This document shows, one piece after another, positions 37,101 through 49,600 of a DNA stretch of 64,000 nucleotides. This stretch comes from Caenorhabditis elegans (lineage: Eukaryota > Nematoda > Chromadorea > Rhabditida > Rhabditidae): contig NC_003284.9 in NCBI RefSeq assembly GCF_000002985.6, positions 11,718,001-11,782,000 on the forward strand. Direction: 5' to 3'. Position 1 is the first letter of the stretch. Each line of letters starts with the position of its first letter. The position numbers were made by a program, and so were the translations under genes. The notes under the pieces are model-generated. The model did not search any database. It was not told where the DNA came from and saw nothing but the letters and a program-made list of their open reading frames with translations.

Positions 37101-38542
37101 CACGTGCAAAATATTTTTCTATATTCGAATAGTAAAACAGTGTATGTCTTATGAAAAAAATACGGTAACTAAAATTTCCACTATTGATGTGATATGTGAT
37201 TCTTAATTCATAAAATAAGATCATTTTTATTTTTTCCTGTTTAAATGTTTTAATCAATTATTTGAAGTGCACTTTGAATACAAACACCAATACTAATAAG
37301 GAAAATACAATAATAAACTTTACGAAATTATTCGTAGTGATTGGACGCAAAGAAGCTTACACGGTTCAGCCTTCTTGGCAGTATTAATATGCAGTGCGAT
37401 TGTATATTTTCAAAAAAGCAAGGTGTCAAAATGTTAAAATAAAACCTCTCATATAGTTATCTATTTCAAACGTGTTAGTCGTTTTTCAAACAATTTAATT
37501 TTTCAGATTTCCTCAGTTCGTGCGTGTCAACGCATTGCCTCAACAACGGCACATGTTCCAATGCGACTGGTTCGTACCGCTGTATGTGTCCTCCAACGTT
37601 CCACGGCCCGTTTTGTCAATGTAAGTCTAACAGCCATTATAAAAGAAACACTCAAAAAGAGCCATCGAATGGATGAGCAAAATGTAAGAATGCGCAAAGA
37701 AAGGAGGGGTTTAACACAAGTGTTTTGGGAATCAGCGTTTGTTTTTGGAGAGTGAAAAAGGTGGCCTTCCCTTTTTGGAGTTGTAAAATGCCGGCATTTA
37801 ATGTACGTGAGCGTATTCAATCGATTATTCCAGTTGATGTCAATGCAACAAACTACAGTTGGAGTGCTCTGGAAATTGCTCTACTATTCTTTGTTGTCTT
37901 CATGATTGCATTTGCTATTTTTATCGTGTGTTGCGCGTAAGTTCTTTAAATTTCCCATCACAAATAATTTAAGTTTCAACAGAAGTATTTTTTTTGTATT
38001 AAGACCATTGCAAAATTGTTTCAAAATGCTAAAATTTTCAACGTACTTAACAAAACGTTAACATTTTTCCAGGTCATCTAATAAAATGGGTTTCTACATC
38101 AGTGTTCCAAATAAACATTATAACAGGTTAGTGCATTTGTTGAAAACCGCCTCAAGCTAAATAAAACGCGAGCTGGTCAAGCAATCCAACTTATCTAACA
38201 CGTGATTTGATTGAAAAACGTCAAAGATCAGTTTTGATCTCCGAACATTTGATGCAATAACTTTTGTTTTAACAGATGGGCCGAAGAAGACGATATGTTT
38301 GATGACCTCCCTACGGAGAATGGAGAGCAACTTATGGCAATGGCTGACATAAGAAAGTTAGTTTTTGTCTATTTTTTTCGGATTTTTTTTGTTCGGACTA
38401 CGTGTTAGATCTGTGGATGTTCATAGAAGTCGAGTTTTTAAAATAAAATAACAAAAATGAATATTTCAGAGGAATAGTGGTATCGAAAACACGCGAAACG
38501 GTTCTGGAAGATCTTGAAGACTCTGCCATTCTCCAATTATGA
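28116..38542 (+). CDS. Small single-pass membrane protein with two EGF domains
   Basis: Eight exons close in phase: 28116-28170, 28420-28538, 29142-29241, 37507-37620, 37834-37936, 38073-38126, 38276-38356 and 38470-38542, giving 232 residues. EGF domain 1 is at about residues 23-56 (CDSHPCWNEGKC ... CECPPAFIGFQC). A four-cysteine linker exon follows (59-91). EGF domain 2 is at about 97-129 (CVSTHCLNNGTC ... CMCPPTFHGPFC). There are glycosylation sequons at Asn133 and Asn136, a membrane span at about 141-163 and an acidic cytoplasmic tail of about 69 residues. The third exon was found only because exons 2 and 4 are out of phase without it. No signal peptide is visible at the proposed start, and an in-frame stop lies just upstream, so a 5' exon may be missing. 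Intron 3 is about 8.3 kb. I do not recognise the individual gene; Notch-ligand-like or similar adhesion roles would be speculation. Confidence 0.75.
29242..37506. other. 8.3 kb intron of the EGF gene
   Basis: No nested gene could be proven. A minus-strand open block at 32674-32874 and plus-strand blocks at 30812-31006, 33055-33324 and 35275-35499 have no recognisable features. Introns this long are uncommon in C. elegans and often hold regulatory elements. Confidence 0.5.
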
Positions 38543-39821
38543 TTTTTAATTAATTTCAATATGTACCCAAATTTTCATGTATACTTTTCATATATTCATT
38601 GATATACCTTCAATCTCCCTGTGATTTGATCTCAAGAGCAATTTTTGGAATGTAGTGTAATATTTTGTAAGAATATTAATAGCATTCAGTACACTGAACT
38701 ATTTATTGATCTACCCAGTAATGTACAGACTCAACAACTACGGGGTTCTTTTTTATGCTTACCTTTTCACCCGGCATGATTTGTTTTGAAAGAGTTCTGT
38801 AGATCAATTATGAATTTTAGTGAAAAATTGCTCTTGTTTCTTTGGAATAATACAAATTATAAACTTCTGATGACTCAGTTTGATTGAAATTGTAACGACG
38901 TATTTGAATTGCAATCCCTTTGTATTTAAATTGTATCCGATTTTGACCAGATTGTCAGCGTTTTCCATTGTTTTCTTACGGCATAAAATGTGAGCATTTT
39001 TATTTTTTATTTTTCTATACTTGATCTCACATCGGTAGATTTTTGCGGAAAATCATGAAATGTGAAGTACATTTCAAAAGTATGAATCACAAAGAAGAAA
39101 TCTGATACCCACACATGCTTTGATGACCGTGTGATGATCGCTCAGCGATTTCCCTGTTTTTTCACCTGTTTGCTCGCGTATCGTTCAGGCTCAATGAGCC
39201 ACCGCCAAAACAAACAATTGGGGAATCCAGGCATTTTTTCTGAGTAGAAAATGAAATCTGCAAGGTGTTAGTTTGATACATGGAACCGATTAGAGAGGAA
39301 ACGTGCACTTTTGCGTTAGAGCTGTCAAAATGCACCGATTTACGCATGTATCATAAAGACCAAAAAGTTTTGAGTGTCTGTGGCACTAAAAGCACATTTC
39401 ACTGGACGGAAATATGTTATGTTCATGCAAGCTGACATAACTTAGAGTAGAGAAAAATAAACATGAAAAGGAATTCTATTTTTACAAGACTTATAAACTT
39501 TGGCTCAGTATTTTTGATATCCTGGAAATCTTCTAATTTACGTGTGATGTCTAATTTTTGAATGTGATTCTTGCGTTATTAACAAATTTAGTTATGATTC
39601 ACTTTTTTAGCTTTTTTTTAAGCTCCTCTTCCGAAAAATTACATTCCATTCTCTTTCGACGTCAATGAAGGTTAGAACAAATGCTCTTTAATTTCCTTTT
39701 TTAGTTCAAAATGCATTTTTTATCCGTGCAATTTCTTAAGAATCGGAGTAGGCAACAGTGACGAAATATTTCTACTCACATAAAAAAGCTATAATTTATA
39801 AAACCACAAATCAATTTCAAC

Positions 39822-39827
39822 AAAAAA
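39822..39827 (-). terminator. RNA polymerase III terminator of tRNA-Leu
   Basis: Six T residues on the minus strand, 3 nt after the discriminator base. Confidence 0.85.
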
Positions 39828-39830
39828 CTT

Positions 39831-39914
39831 TAGCACGAGTGGGGTTCGAACCCACGAGGTGTTATCCACCATTGGAACTTAAGTCCAACGCCTTAACCAC
39901 TCGGCCATCGTGCT
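39831..39914 (-). tRNA. tRNA-Leu (anticodon UAA)
   Basis: Read on the minus strand it folds fully: acceptor AGCACGA pairs with TCGTGCT, then TG, a D arm with GAGTGGTTAAGGC, an anticodon stem TTGGA/TCCAA with loop CTTAAGT (anticodon TAA), a long variable arm typical of class II tRNAs, and a T arm GTGGG-TTCGAAC-CCCAC. The discriminator base is A, the leucine identity base. There is no intron. CCA is not encoded. A six-T terminator follows at once. Confidence 0.95.
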
Positions 39915-41261
39915 GTCCGCCTACTGCGTCCGAAGTGGTTGCTATCTCACACCTCCCCCTTTCCTTGCGCTCTCGTTCTTCTCTATTTCTCTCGTTTATT
40001 CCATAGAAGGAAACATCGAAAACAGAAAAAAAAACGAACACCCATAATTATTTTTATTCTCAACGAGAAAAAGGAAGTGAAAAAAATATTGAAAAAACCA
40101 AAACATGGAAAATGAACGGATTGGTGCAAGGATGACAAAAGATCGAATAGATCTCGAAATATTTATATAGGTTTGTAGGCCACAAACATACTAAACTGCA
40201 AAATTAATTTCGCTTAAGTTAATGGATTAAGTTGAAATAGTATTAATGAATATTGTGTCAAAATATACTCAACATGAGTCACGGAGTATAAAACTATAAA
40301 AAAACACTCTAAAATATTTCACAATTTAAAAAATTTTCAGCCAACGTTTTCACAACTCATCAAATTTCCCAATAACTTTGACCCTTTTAGAAATGTTTTG
40401 CAAATGGTTCAAAAAATTACTAGCACTTAAAGTTTGCCATTTGAAAAACTGTTATCTTGGTAGAGCTCCAAAGTGATAAAATGCAAAATTGAGTAATTAC
40501 AATTTTTTTCCACTGAATAAAAAATGTATAAGTACCTTGGAAGGTTTTATTACTGTTTTTAGTTAATCAACACCATGAGAGTGATTTAATTAATTTTCCC
40601 CACTAATTTAAAATCCTAAAGCTCACTTAACTTTGCAATATTAGGCTGTTTGTATTCTCAAAAATCCTAGATCCTAGGACATTTTCAAATATTTATATGA
40701 AGTTTAATCTTTATTCTGAGAATTTTATTTACCGAGTAAACTAGATATAACTCTTTTTGGGAGAAGATATCACGTGACACAAATATTGACTTGTTGACTT
40801 GCTTCTTACCTTTTTTGTAAACACAATTAAAACCACTCAAACTTTAATAGATCTTTTTTATGGACAGTTTGTTCACTTCTCATACCACTTAAATGAAAAA
40901 CATGAAACACTTCAATTCTGTTCATTCACACTGTTTTATGAACAACAAAAAAGTCAAAAGAAGTTCATAAGTACGAAGAATCGGTTGTTCCCTCCGTCAC
41001 CCTCTCCTTCCGCCTCATCGTGTTCATTGTGATTCTGTTGCCACACCGACTCGAAGTGTGTCTGTTTGGTAGGGGTCTCTATGTTTTGTCATGTTTGTTT
41101 GCGATTTACGTGTGTTGCTGAAGAAAGTGCGAGAGAGCTCTAGCGTCCGTCCGCCTACCGTACGGACGCCGCGGCGGCAACGGGTGCGGTCTTTGGCATA
41201 AAGACGGCGCGGCGGCTCAACGTGTGTTGCTTCGGTTTTCCACCATTTGGTTTCTACGAGA

Positions 41262-44200
41262 ATGCGACTGCCGCTCCTGCCATTATCACCTACCATTGGA
41301 GTGTTGATTTTTGTTTTTTTATCGATTAAGGTGAATTTCTCAAACTGGTTGAATCTTACTAAAATTAATTTACCGTGTAAAATCATTTTTCGGTTAGTTA
41401 ATAGTGAACTAGTTAGTTTGATTTTCACAACTCTCGTTACGATAGTCTTAGTAAATATTTTTTTAAAAGTGGAGAAAAATTGCTCATATAACTCCTATGT
41501 ATTGTTCAAAATCTTGGAAAGAAACTTACTAAAACATTTGGAGTATTAATTCAGTGAGTACTCATACAAAATCCGCACTGACCATACTCGACCTAGCAAA
41601 ACTATGTGATATTTTTTGTTTCGTTGCAGTTTGAAATCTAGATATCTTAGCCACACTTTCTCACACTTTCTAATAGAATTATAAATAAGAATAAACTCCT
41701 TATGAATACTCAAAGTTTCCTTTTTCAAATTTCAGGCAGGGACTGCAGAACAATTAGACTTAAACGCACACTACCATGGCTTTGCGAGTAGTAAACGAAT
41801 TAATGCGTGAGTAATTTCAGAGTTTTACTTACAATTCAAACAAATGTAAAATAATCATCATTTGATTTTAGATATCCTTATACAGCCCCCGAACGAGTAG
41901 TAGAGAAAGCAATTTCTCGAAAGCATAAAAAGCCACAAGCAACATCGCCACGTCAACCACATGAAGCCTCATCTACAGTACCAAGTGGTGCAGCGGCAGA
42001 TCCAGCAAACACTGCAGCAGATTGTAAGTTACAAAGCGAAGTTGATGAAGTATTATGTATTGTTCCAGTTGGCATGCAAGGAGGTATGCAAGGAGGACCA
42101 ATGAATCCAGGGATGATGTCAAACAGACTTCCACCTTTGCAAACAGTACACCCACCTGCACCAAATGAAAAAGACTGGGTTCTGACTGCAGGAAACGAGA
42201 GTTTGGTTGACAATGTTTTGGCGATTTCTTTACAGTATGGAGGAAGACTGGTATCAATGGGATATTATTTACGCGGTCAAGACGTGAACTATTATGCTAT
42301 CATGCACAAGTACACAGGTATTAAATTTGACTATATTTACTAATTTGAATTCCAAAACTTTAGGACCAGTCTTCATCAAGCCAGCACCAATGACATTTGA
42401 TGAGCTCATCAAAGCCGTCAGAGAAAACGAAGCTCGAGACTTGGCACTAACACAAGTTTGCGGGCAAGAAGGAAAGCCCGGTGAAATCACATTTACCACT
42501 TATTGGGAACGCGTTCCAGGAGTCGAATTTCATGTAGCTATATTTTTATTTATTTATTCATTATTGTATTTTGATTACTTCAAAGGAATAATTTCAGATT
42601 TGGTTTCCTGGACAACCACATGCAGACGAGCAGAAAGAGCATTTCGAAAATAATGGCTATCGTTTGACGTACCTCTGTGGTTACTCGGAGGCTGGCAAAG
42701 GGAAGTATGTTGGAGTGTGGCAGAAACCTGTGAAATCAGAAGCACAATATGAAGCTCACTATGGGCTCACGATGGAAGCATGTATGCAAAAAGATAAAAT
42801 CCTTGTACAAAAGGGTTTTGTGGCCACTTCTCTTCGAGTTTTCAACAATAAGAATCAAGTGCTTTGTACTGGAATTTGGGAAAATCGAAACGGTAGAAGT
42901 AGTGTACAAGTGGGACAAAACTTAGAAACTATGTACAGGTAAATAACTATATTTTTATTCATAAAATTATACAACAAGTTTTAAGGAATATGCAGCGCAA
43001 CCCTAACATGATTCCAAGACAAATGTCTCACTACTTTGATAATTATCAAAACGTAAGTTTGAAGTGATTGGCGGGTTTGAAATACCGTGCTTTATTATTA
43101 TAAAAAATTATCAACCATTATAAAACAAAATATTAAGTCTTTATAGTTCGATACTTTTCGATTATTTTAAAGAAAACTGATGGTTTTCTAAAATAGTGTT
43201 GGACAAGAGAGTGTTGGTAGTTGACATACAATGTATGAAATTTCATTCATGTTAAGTTATTCTTTTTCAAAAAAAAAAAACAAAATTTAGATTGTATACG
43301 TTGTATTATGGAGTGATGTTGATATTAACCGATATCCAAACCCGGCACCACTTTGGGATGAAGCGTACGTTGTTTTTTTCAAAATCAACTTCTAAAATTG
43401 TTTTACTTTAGCCCGATCCCAGTTCGATTCCTAAAAGGAACGCCTGAACTGCTCTCCGATGATCAGATGGAGTTTCTCATCAAACGTGTTGAGCACTTCA
43501 TGAAAGATCTGAATATTCCTGGTTTGTCCATTGCAATCGCCAAAAAAGAGCAACTCAAATTTGCGGCAGGTATGTTTGTTCATTGTATCAGAACCTCTTC
43601 CCGTCTGTTCTTGTTTTTTGCTTCTTGGACGGAGGTGCTAAACTGGCTCCTTCAGAGATTTTCGGTGGTTCTTATTTTGTCGAACAATTGGATTAGGTAA
43701 TGTGCTAGAAACAATTAGTGCTTCGAGAAATATAAAAACATAGGCATGCAAAAAGTGATGTTAGATTGGAAATAAAACTTGAAACAAAACTATTCACACG
43801 AAACTAGTAGCATGTAAATATGGAAAAACCCTACATCTGACAAATTTTTTTAATTTCTTTTCGATAAAAAAATCGAAAAATAAACGTTCCCTCGAAATTT
43901 GATACATCAATGTTTCCATGATGTCTAGTCAACGTCATGAATAAACATGGAGAAAGTTCTTTCTATTCAATGAATCATAAACGTTCTAGTTGGCTAAGTG
44001 TATCATCTTTCCAGGTTTCGGCTACACTGACATTCGACAACAAGAGCCCGTCACTCCAAATCATCAATTCCGGTTTGATTATGAAATATTTTCAATTCAA
44101 TAACTTATTGTGACTGTAGATAGCATATTGCAAGAAAGTTATTTTAGAGTGGGCTCTGTATCCAAACCTGTTACCGCAGCGGCTATCATGTTGCTTATCG

Positions 44201-46244
44201 ATAAAGGCCACTTCACACTCGATTCCAAGCTGTTCGGCAAGGATTCAATATTTGGCAGCGAGTTTAGCAAAAAGTATCAATATCCAAGATATGTAACGGA
44301 AATCACAGTTCGCCATTTATTGGAACATACTGCAGGTGAGGCAGGGGGATAGAAAGAAGATAATTGTTTATTGAAACATTTTTGGAAATTGATACACATG
44401 CCAACATCTGAAATAAAATACAAAAAAAACAGTCGAGCTTCCGGACAGGCAAAACTGGTAGTGAGAGTAACTAGGGCTTAGTGTCAAAAAACAGAGTTCG
44501 TTTTTGTAAGCAGACGGGTAGGCCGTGTCTTGAAACCGTAAAACAAATATACTCCGAAACCATTTCTTCAGTTCACAAAAGATTGACAATATATGCCATG
44601 GTATTTTCAAGCGACAATAATACTCCGAAAGCAATTTTAGGATGGATTTGCATTACTTAACAATTTTGCAGGTGGCTGGGATAACTTGCAATCTGACGCT
44701 GCTTGGGTTCAACCTGAAATGACCACTAAAGAGCTCATCGAGTATGTGCTCACTAATGTGCCCCTTGAGTATAAGCCAGGGACAATGTGGATTTATTCTA
44801 ATTTCGGATACCAGTTGTTGGGTTAGTTTTTAAGAACATGATACATTTTAACAAAATGAGCGGTATGCAAAAATCAAATTTCACTTAATAATTTATTGTA
44901 AACATAATTTTCATTTCTTTGATACCGTTCTAGAGAAATTCCAACCCTTTGAATCGTTTGCTGGTTTTAAATTTCAAAATTCTTTCAACTTTGATAGTGG
45001 CCCATAAACTTCTTTTCTTGCAGGATATCTTATTGAAACGACCACCGGCATGTCCTACGAGGCGTTTGTCAAGAAGAATATATTCGCACCATCTGGCGTT
45101 TACGATATTCAAGTGGCGAGACCGAGCATCAGCGAGCGGGCACCGTAAGATTTTATGCACTTTCCGACAGAGTCATACCTCAGAATTTGTGGTACCCAGA
45201 TTTACATCTGTCAATTCACGCCGATTTTTTTTTTTGAAAATCAACATAACTTATTGTTTTATTTTAGACGAGAAGTTATGTATTACATGTCTGGAAATGG
45301 ACTGGGTTTCAATCCATACGAGATGCTTCCACCTGAGAGAATCGGTCCATGGGGTGGATGGATTGCGAGTCCTATTCAGCTGCTTATGTTTATGAGCCGA
45401 ATCGATGGGTTCTCAAACCGTGAAGATATTTTGAGCGACGTGGCCATTGCCGAACTTGCCACACCATCTCCTGCCTCAAACGATACCTATGGTTTGATTT
45501 TTAATGTTTCAAATTTAATAAATTCTCTGTGTAACTATTAAACTTTTGAAGGATTGGGCTGGTCTTTGAACATCATGGGATTCAACGGCTGGCAGCATGA
45601 CGGGCGGATGCCGGGTAGTGCTGCTATGTTGGTCAGGCTGGATAATGGATTGGAAATGGCAGTCACTGTTAACAAGGTAGTAAAATAAATTATGGATGTT
45701 CTTATAAATTTTGAATAGAGAAAATAGTTTAGTTCTCAATTAAAGTTGTATTACAGTTTGAAATTGAAAAACTAGCTACAACCATGTAGCCCATGATAGC
45801 CCAGGTTGGACTAAAATATTTTACTATAAGTCTATGATGGGTGAACCTCATTGGAGGATTCAAGTAATTCTATTGCTATTCGATATTTAAAAATCGGGGA
45901 AAAGGTATTATTGAATTGTCTGCAAAAGCACTTGAAAATTTGAAATACCGAAAAAGTTTTCGGCGGCACTCTTGAGTTTTCGTACCATTTATTATTTAAT
46001 GCACTATTATTTAATACATTTATTATTTAATCAGGAATACTCGGAACGCGATTTCTTCCATGAACTCGGCTATGTCCTCCATCACGTTGGAAATAACTGC
46101 GACTGGTGGAATGATGACTACGACCTCTTCCAAAAATCGAGACGATCGTCTCGTAGTGCAACATCAACGAAACGGCATTTATTCAATGCACAAAGAACGA
46201 CTATTCACAATACAACAAATCCACATGTTATTCGCTTTGTTTAG
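41262..46244 (+). CDS. Secreted beta-lactamase-like serine hydrolase with BTRD1-like N-terminal region
   Basis: Sixteen exons close in phase: 41262-41330, 41736-41806, 41872-42023, 42069-42317, 42364-42533, 42598-42938, 42986-43052, 43291-43364, 43412-43569, 44015-44072, 44148-44335, 44672-44821, 45024-45144, 45268-45491, 45552-45676 and 46035-46244, giving 808 residues. Residues 1-23 form a hydrophobic signal peptide or anchor. Residues ~134-395 resemble BTRD1 repeats (GGRLVSMGYYLRGQDVNYYAI; GYRLTYLCGY ... YVGVW; GFVATSLRVF), the module seen beside serine beta-lactamase domains in fungal polyglycine hydrolases. The catalytic domain at ~405-740 has S473-V-S-K476 (SxxK nucleophile), Y574-S-N576 (YxN) and H713-D-G715 (HxG), so the active site is complete. 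C. elegans has a LACT family of such proteins; I cannot say which member this is. The substrate is unknown; peptidase or esterase activity is as likely as beta-lactam hydrolysis. It converges on ttx-3. Confidence 0.85.
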
Positions 46245-46516
46245 AACATATTTATTGTTCCCCCTTGTTTGTCATATTTTCTCACTGCAAAAAGTATTAA
46301 ACCCGCATCGTATTTTGTACTGAACCAGTATTTTCATGCGTGATTGCTATATTTTCATTCTTAACTTATTTTTAGCTTCTATTTTGCTTTTGTCTTCATA
46401 TTTTTATTTATTTATGTCTATCTATCATATTATTTTGCTTCTTGCGGGTTGAGCTATTATGTATTATTTGGAAGAGTATGACAGTCTATGTATTAAAACT
46501 GATATTGATTATTGAT

Positions 46517-46522
46517 AATAAA
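46517..46522 (+). terminator. AATAAA poly(A) signal of the hydrolase gene
   Basis: A perfect hexamer about 270 nt behind the stop codon and about 145 nt before the end of the converging ttx-3 coding region. Confidence 0.5.
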
Positions 46523-46666
46523 AAATTGCAAAGAAGTTCAAGAACTCATCAAAATGGCAAAGTCGGATTCAGAATACCAATTAAAGAGTGACTGAGATCA
46601 GAAATGTACAAAGAAAAAATTATGAAGGAGGGAATATAGCCCTTTTTAAACAAATTATAAAGAATT

Positions 46667-49600
46667 CTAGAGATGTGTATAATTTGAATTTGGCGAGTAA
46701 ATCTCAGAGGACAGAGGTGGTGTGTTGAGCTGGTATCCATCTGTTGAGTGTCCGGATGATGAAGAAGAGAGTGGCTAAAACAATTCTTCAGATTTTGTTT
46801 GGAAAATTAAAATTTGAGAATGCCGTGTAGGCTTTGGCTTACCGGATTCATATCCATTGATGCCAATGGGGCAGAGACACAAAGTGGACTAGAACTTCGG
46901 CCACCATCGTGAAGCTCTCGACGGTATTTTGCACGAGCATTTTGAAACCAAACCTGGAAACAAAAGTAGTTCTGGATGATATTGCATTTTTAAGTGAAAA
47001 TACCTGCAGAACCCTTTTTGTCAAATTTGTTTTAGCGGCTAGCTGCTTCAAGTCTTTAGCATCTGGGTTATGGTTAAGGGCAAAGTATGTTTTCATAGCA
47101 CGTAGCTGGTGATGTTTAAATGATGTCCGCATGCGTTTCGATCGTTGGCTTCCGCTACCATTTCCATCTTCATCGGTAGACGCTACAAAGTGAAAAGGTA
47201 TACGTTTGAAAAATGTAATAATTCTACTCGGTACAAAGCGGGTTAAGTTTATGTGGTGTTCGCAAAAGGTTTTAACTGCTATATAGAGAAAGTGTTCAAA
47301 TAAAAAAGAAGCTATTTGATGAAGTATTGTACTCAATATTTAGACAAATTCTATCAAAAGTAAACTTATTGAGAAGTGGTGTAAACGGAAGTTACTAACA
47401 CTGAACACTGATAATATGTGTACAAGTTACCTAGTTAAGAGTACTCATAAAGTTCAATTCATCAATAACTTTCGAAAACGATTTATTTTTTGTGTGTCTA
47501 CTGAAATTCTTCTTAATAAACACTAATATATAATTTCAAATTAAAAAATACGTACATATGTATTCCCCTATCATTTGATAGTATTTCGTATCACTTATTG
47601 GCAGAAAAACAAAAAAAACAAACTTTTGCAACTTTTAAAAACATTTATACAACTTTGTAAACAGCTAATTATTATAAAATTGCAGTATTCTATGTAGTTG
47701 TGGACAAAATGTAGCTTAATGCCTGCTAAGAAACTGCAGCAGTTTCTTAAAGCAACTAATTCGTATAACGGTTGGTAAGAAGATGAGTGTGCTATGAAGT
47801 TGACCCGTTTTGCCGAGTTAGTATTACGTATAAACCATTTTTAAAACTTTTTTATCATTCTCAAAAGTTTTACTATAAAACATTTAACGAAAATTCTTTT
47901 AAATAAATATTAATAATTCCCCTATTTGTACATATGCTCTTTAGCAATTATTGAACCGAGGATTAGCGGGTCAGTGGGTTTCTTACAACATCTCACTCTT
48001 GAAATTTGATTCCATCTAGGTATCACATCTCTCCCCCTCTCTTTCCCTTTTTCTGCTTTTCCATGCCACCTGTGGCCATGCTTCTTTTTATGCGCCACCG
48101 ACTAATTATTTACTTATCATTCGAAATGCACCAGACGATAGGGGATTACATTTCGGGTTGAGATTTTGAAGGCGGTTCAGGTTCATTGATGTTAATTTTG
48201 TATAGTTGGTCAAAGCACTAAACAAGGCAGCAAACAATATAGAAAAAAATACAGCGGAAAAAAGAAAATTAGGAGTATTTGAAAAGTATGTTTTAAAGTC
48301 TTTGTGAATTTTCAATTTCAAAAATAAATTGATCTACGAACTCTGAAATTTTGCTACAATGTTTCTCATGCACATACATATACCGCTTTCCGGAATATAA
48401 TTGTTCATGTTTGCATCAAAACATAGACATGCATCCTCTTATGTTATTATAATGAGACTCCTCGAGTCCCCTATAGCTTGCTCAGCAGTCAAGTGTACGG
48501 TAGCTTTTCACCCAATTATAAGTGCCCCAGTTTTGAGGATTCCCCTCTAGCTAACCTTCCGCTTCCGTCGATGCCTCCCTGGGTGGTTGTTCCGGTGCCG
48601 CTGGTGGTGGTGCTGTTGTTGTCGTCGGTGGCGGTGGCGGCGGAGCCACAACAGCAGGTACCGTAGCTACTGCCGCCTCTTCGCATAACACCGTTGAACG
48701 AACTGCATTGTAATGAGCTGAAAAACATGACGTTGTTTGTTTTTGATTTCAAAAAAAAATATTTAAAAAAGAAAAAAGACGTGAAAATGTTCAGTTACCA
48801 TGACAATATAAATGACCTTGCGGAGACATTGTGTAATAATCTCCCGGGTTTAATTTGATTCCGCAAATCTGAAAATTCAGATGTTTCATAAGCGAACAAT
48901 TTGTTTAAAATTGTTAAAAACTCACAAAACATACGAAACACGCATGATGAAAAATCATTTCTTTCGCTTTCATTACCATGTCTTCTCGATTCAATGGGAT
49001 TTCGCATTTTCGACAACATTTCTGATATCGTCTGAAAAACGGATGTAAAATAGTAGAAAGATGGTTTGGAGGTGTTACTATACTACAAAAGTTTTATTTC
49101 AGATGCTTTGTTTAAATAAAGATCTGAGAAATATAACACAGGTTATGAAAAATGCTGTCCAAACCTAACGACAATCACTCAAGTTGCCAAAATTTAAGGA
49201 AATCTCGTGCAGCACAACTTGACTGTTGCAAATTTAATTGGAGACTAAATTAACAAGTAGGTATTATATTATATGAACAACTCTGATTCTATTTTGCAAA
49301 AAAAATACTTGATTGAAAAGTCATAAATTAAAACTCACTTTGCATGGTCAGCTCTACAAAGAAACACCCCATCCCGAACATAACATTTGTCGCTATATTC
49401 GAAGGGAATCTGAAAATAATAACTTCAAACTTTCTACACAAGCCATCAGATTCAATACTTACGTCGCACATTTGACACCGAAGACAATTATTATGATAAT
49501 ATTTTCCGTCAACAACACTGATTTCTTTATCGACAATTGCAAATGTGCAGAGACAACACTGATCTGTAAAGTTAAAGCAGTAAATCTTTGAAAAAAAAAC

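Larger units (their letters stand above)
38543..41261. other. Intergenic, tRNA-Leu only
   Basis: Apart from the tRNA no gene was resolved. The last 300 bp before the hydrolase start are GC-richer (about 41100-41230, with CCGCGGCGGC words), which suggests its promoter. Confidence 0.45.

Noticed and set aside
41024-41428. 134-codon minus-strand frame.
   Set aside because: It overlaps the promoter and first exon of the hydrolase gene on the plus strand; no splice or protein evidence.
41776-41806. ATG at 41776 as the start of the hydrolase.
   Set aside because: That frame meets a stop after the next acceptor. The other frame joins an upstream exon with a signal peptide (41262-41330) in phase.
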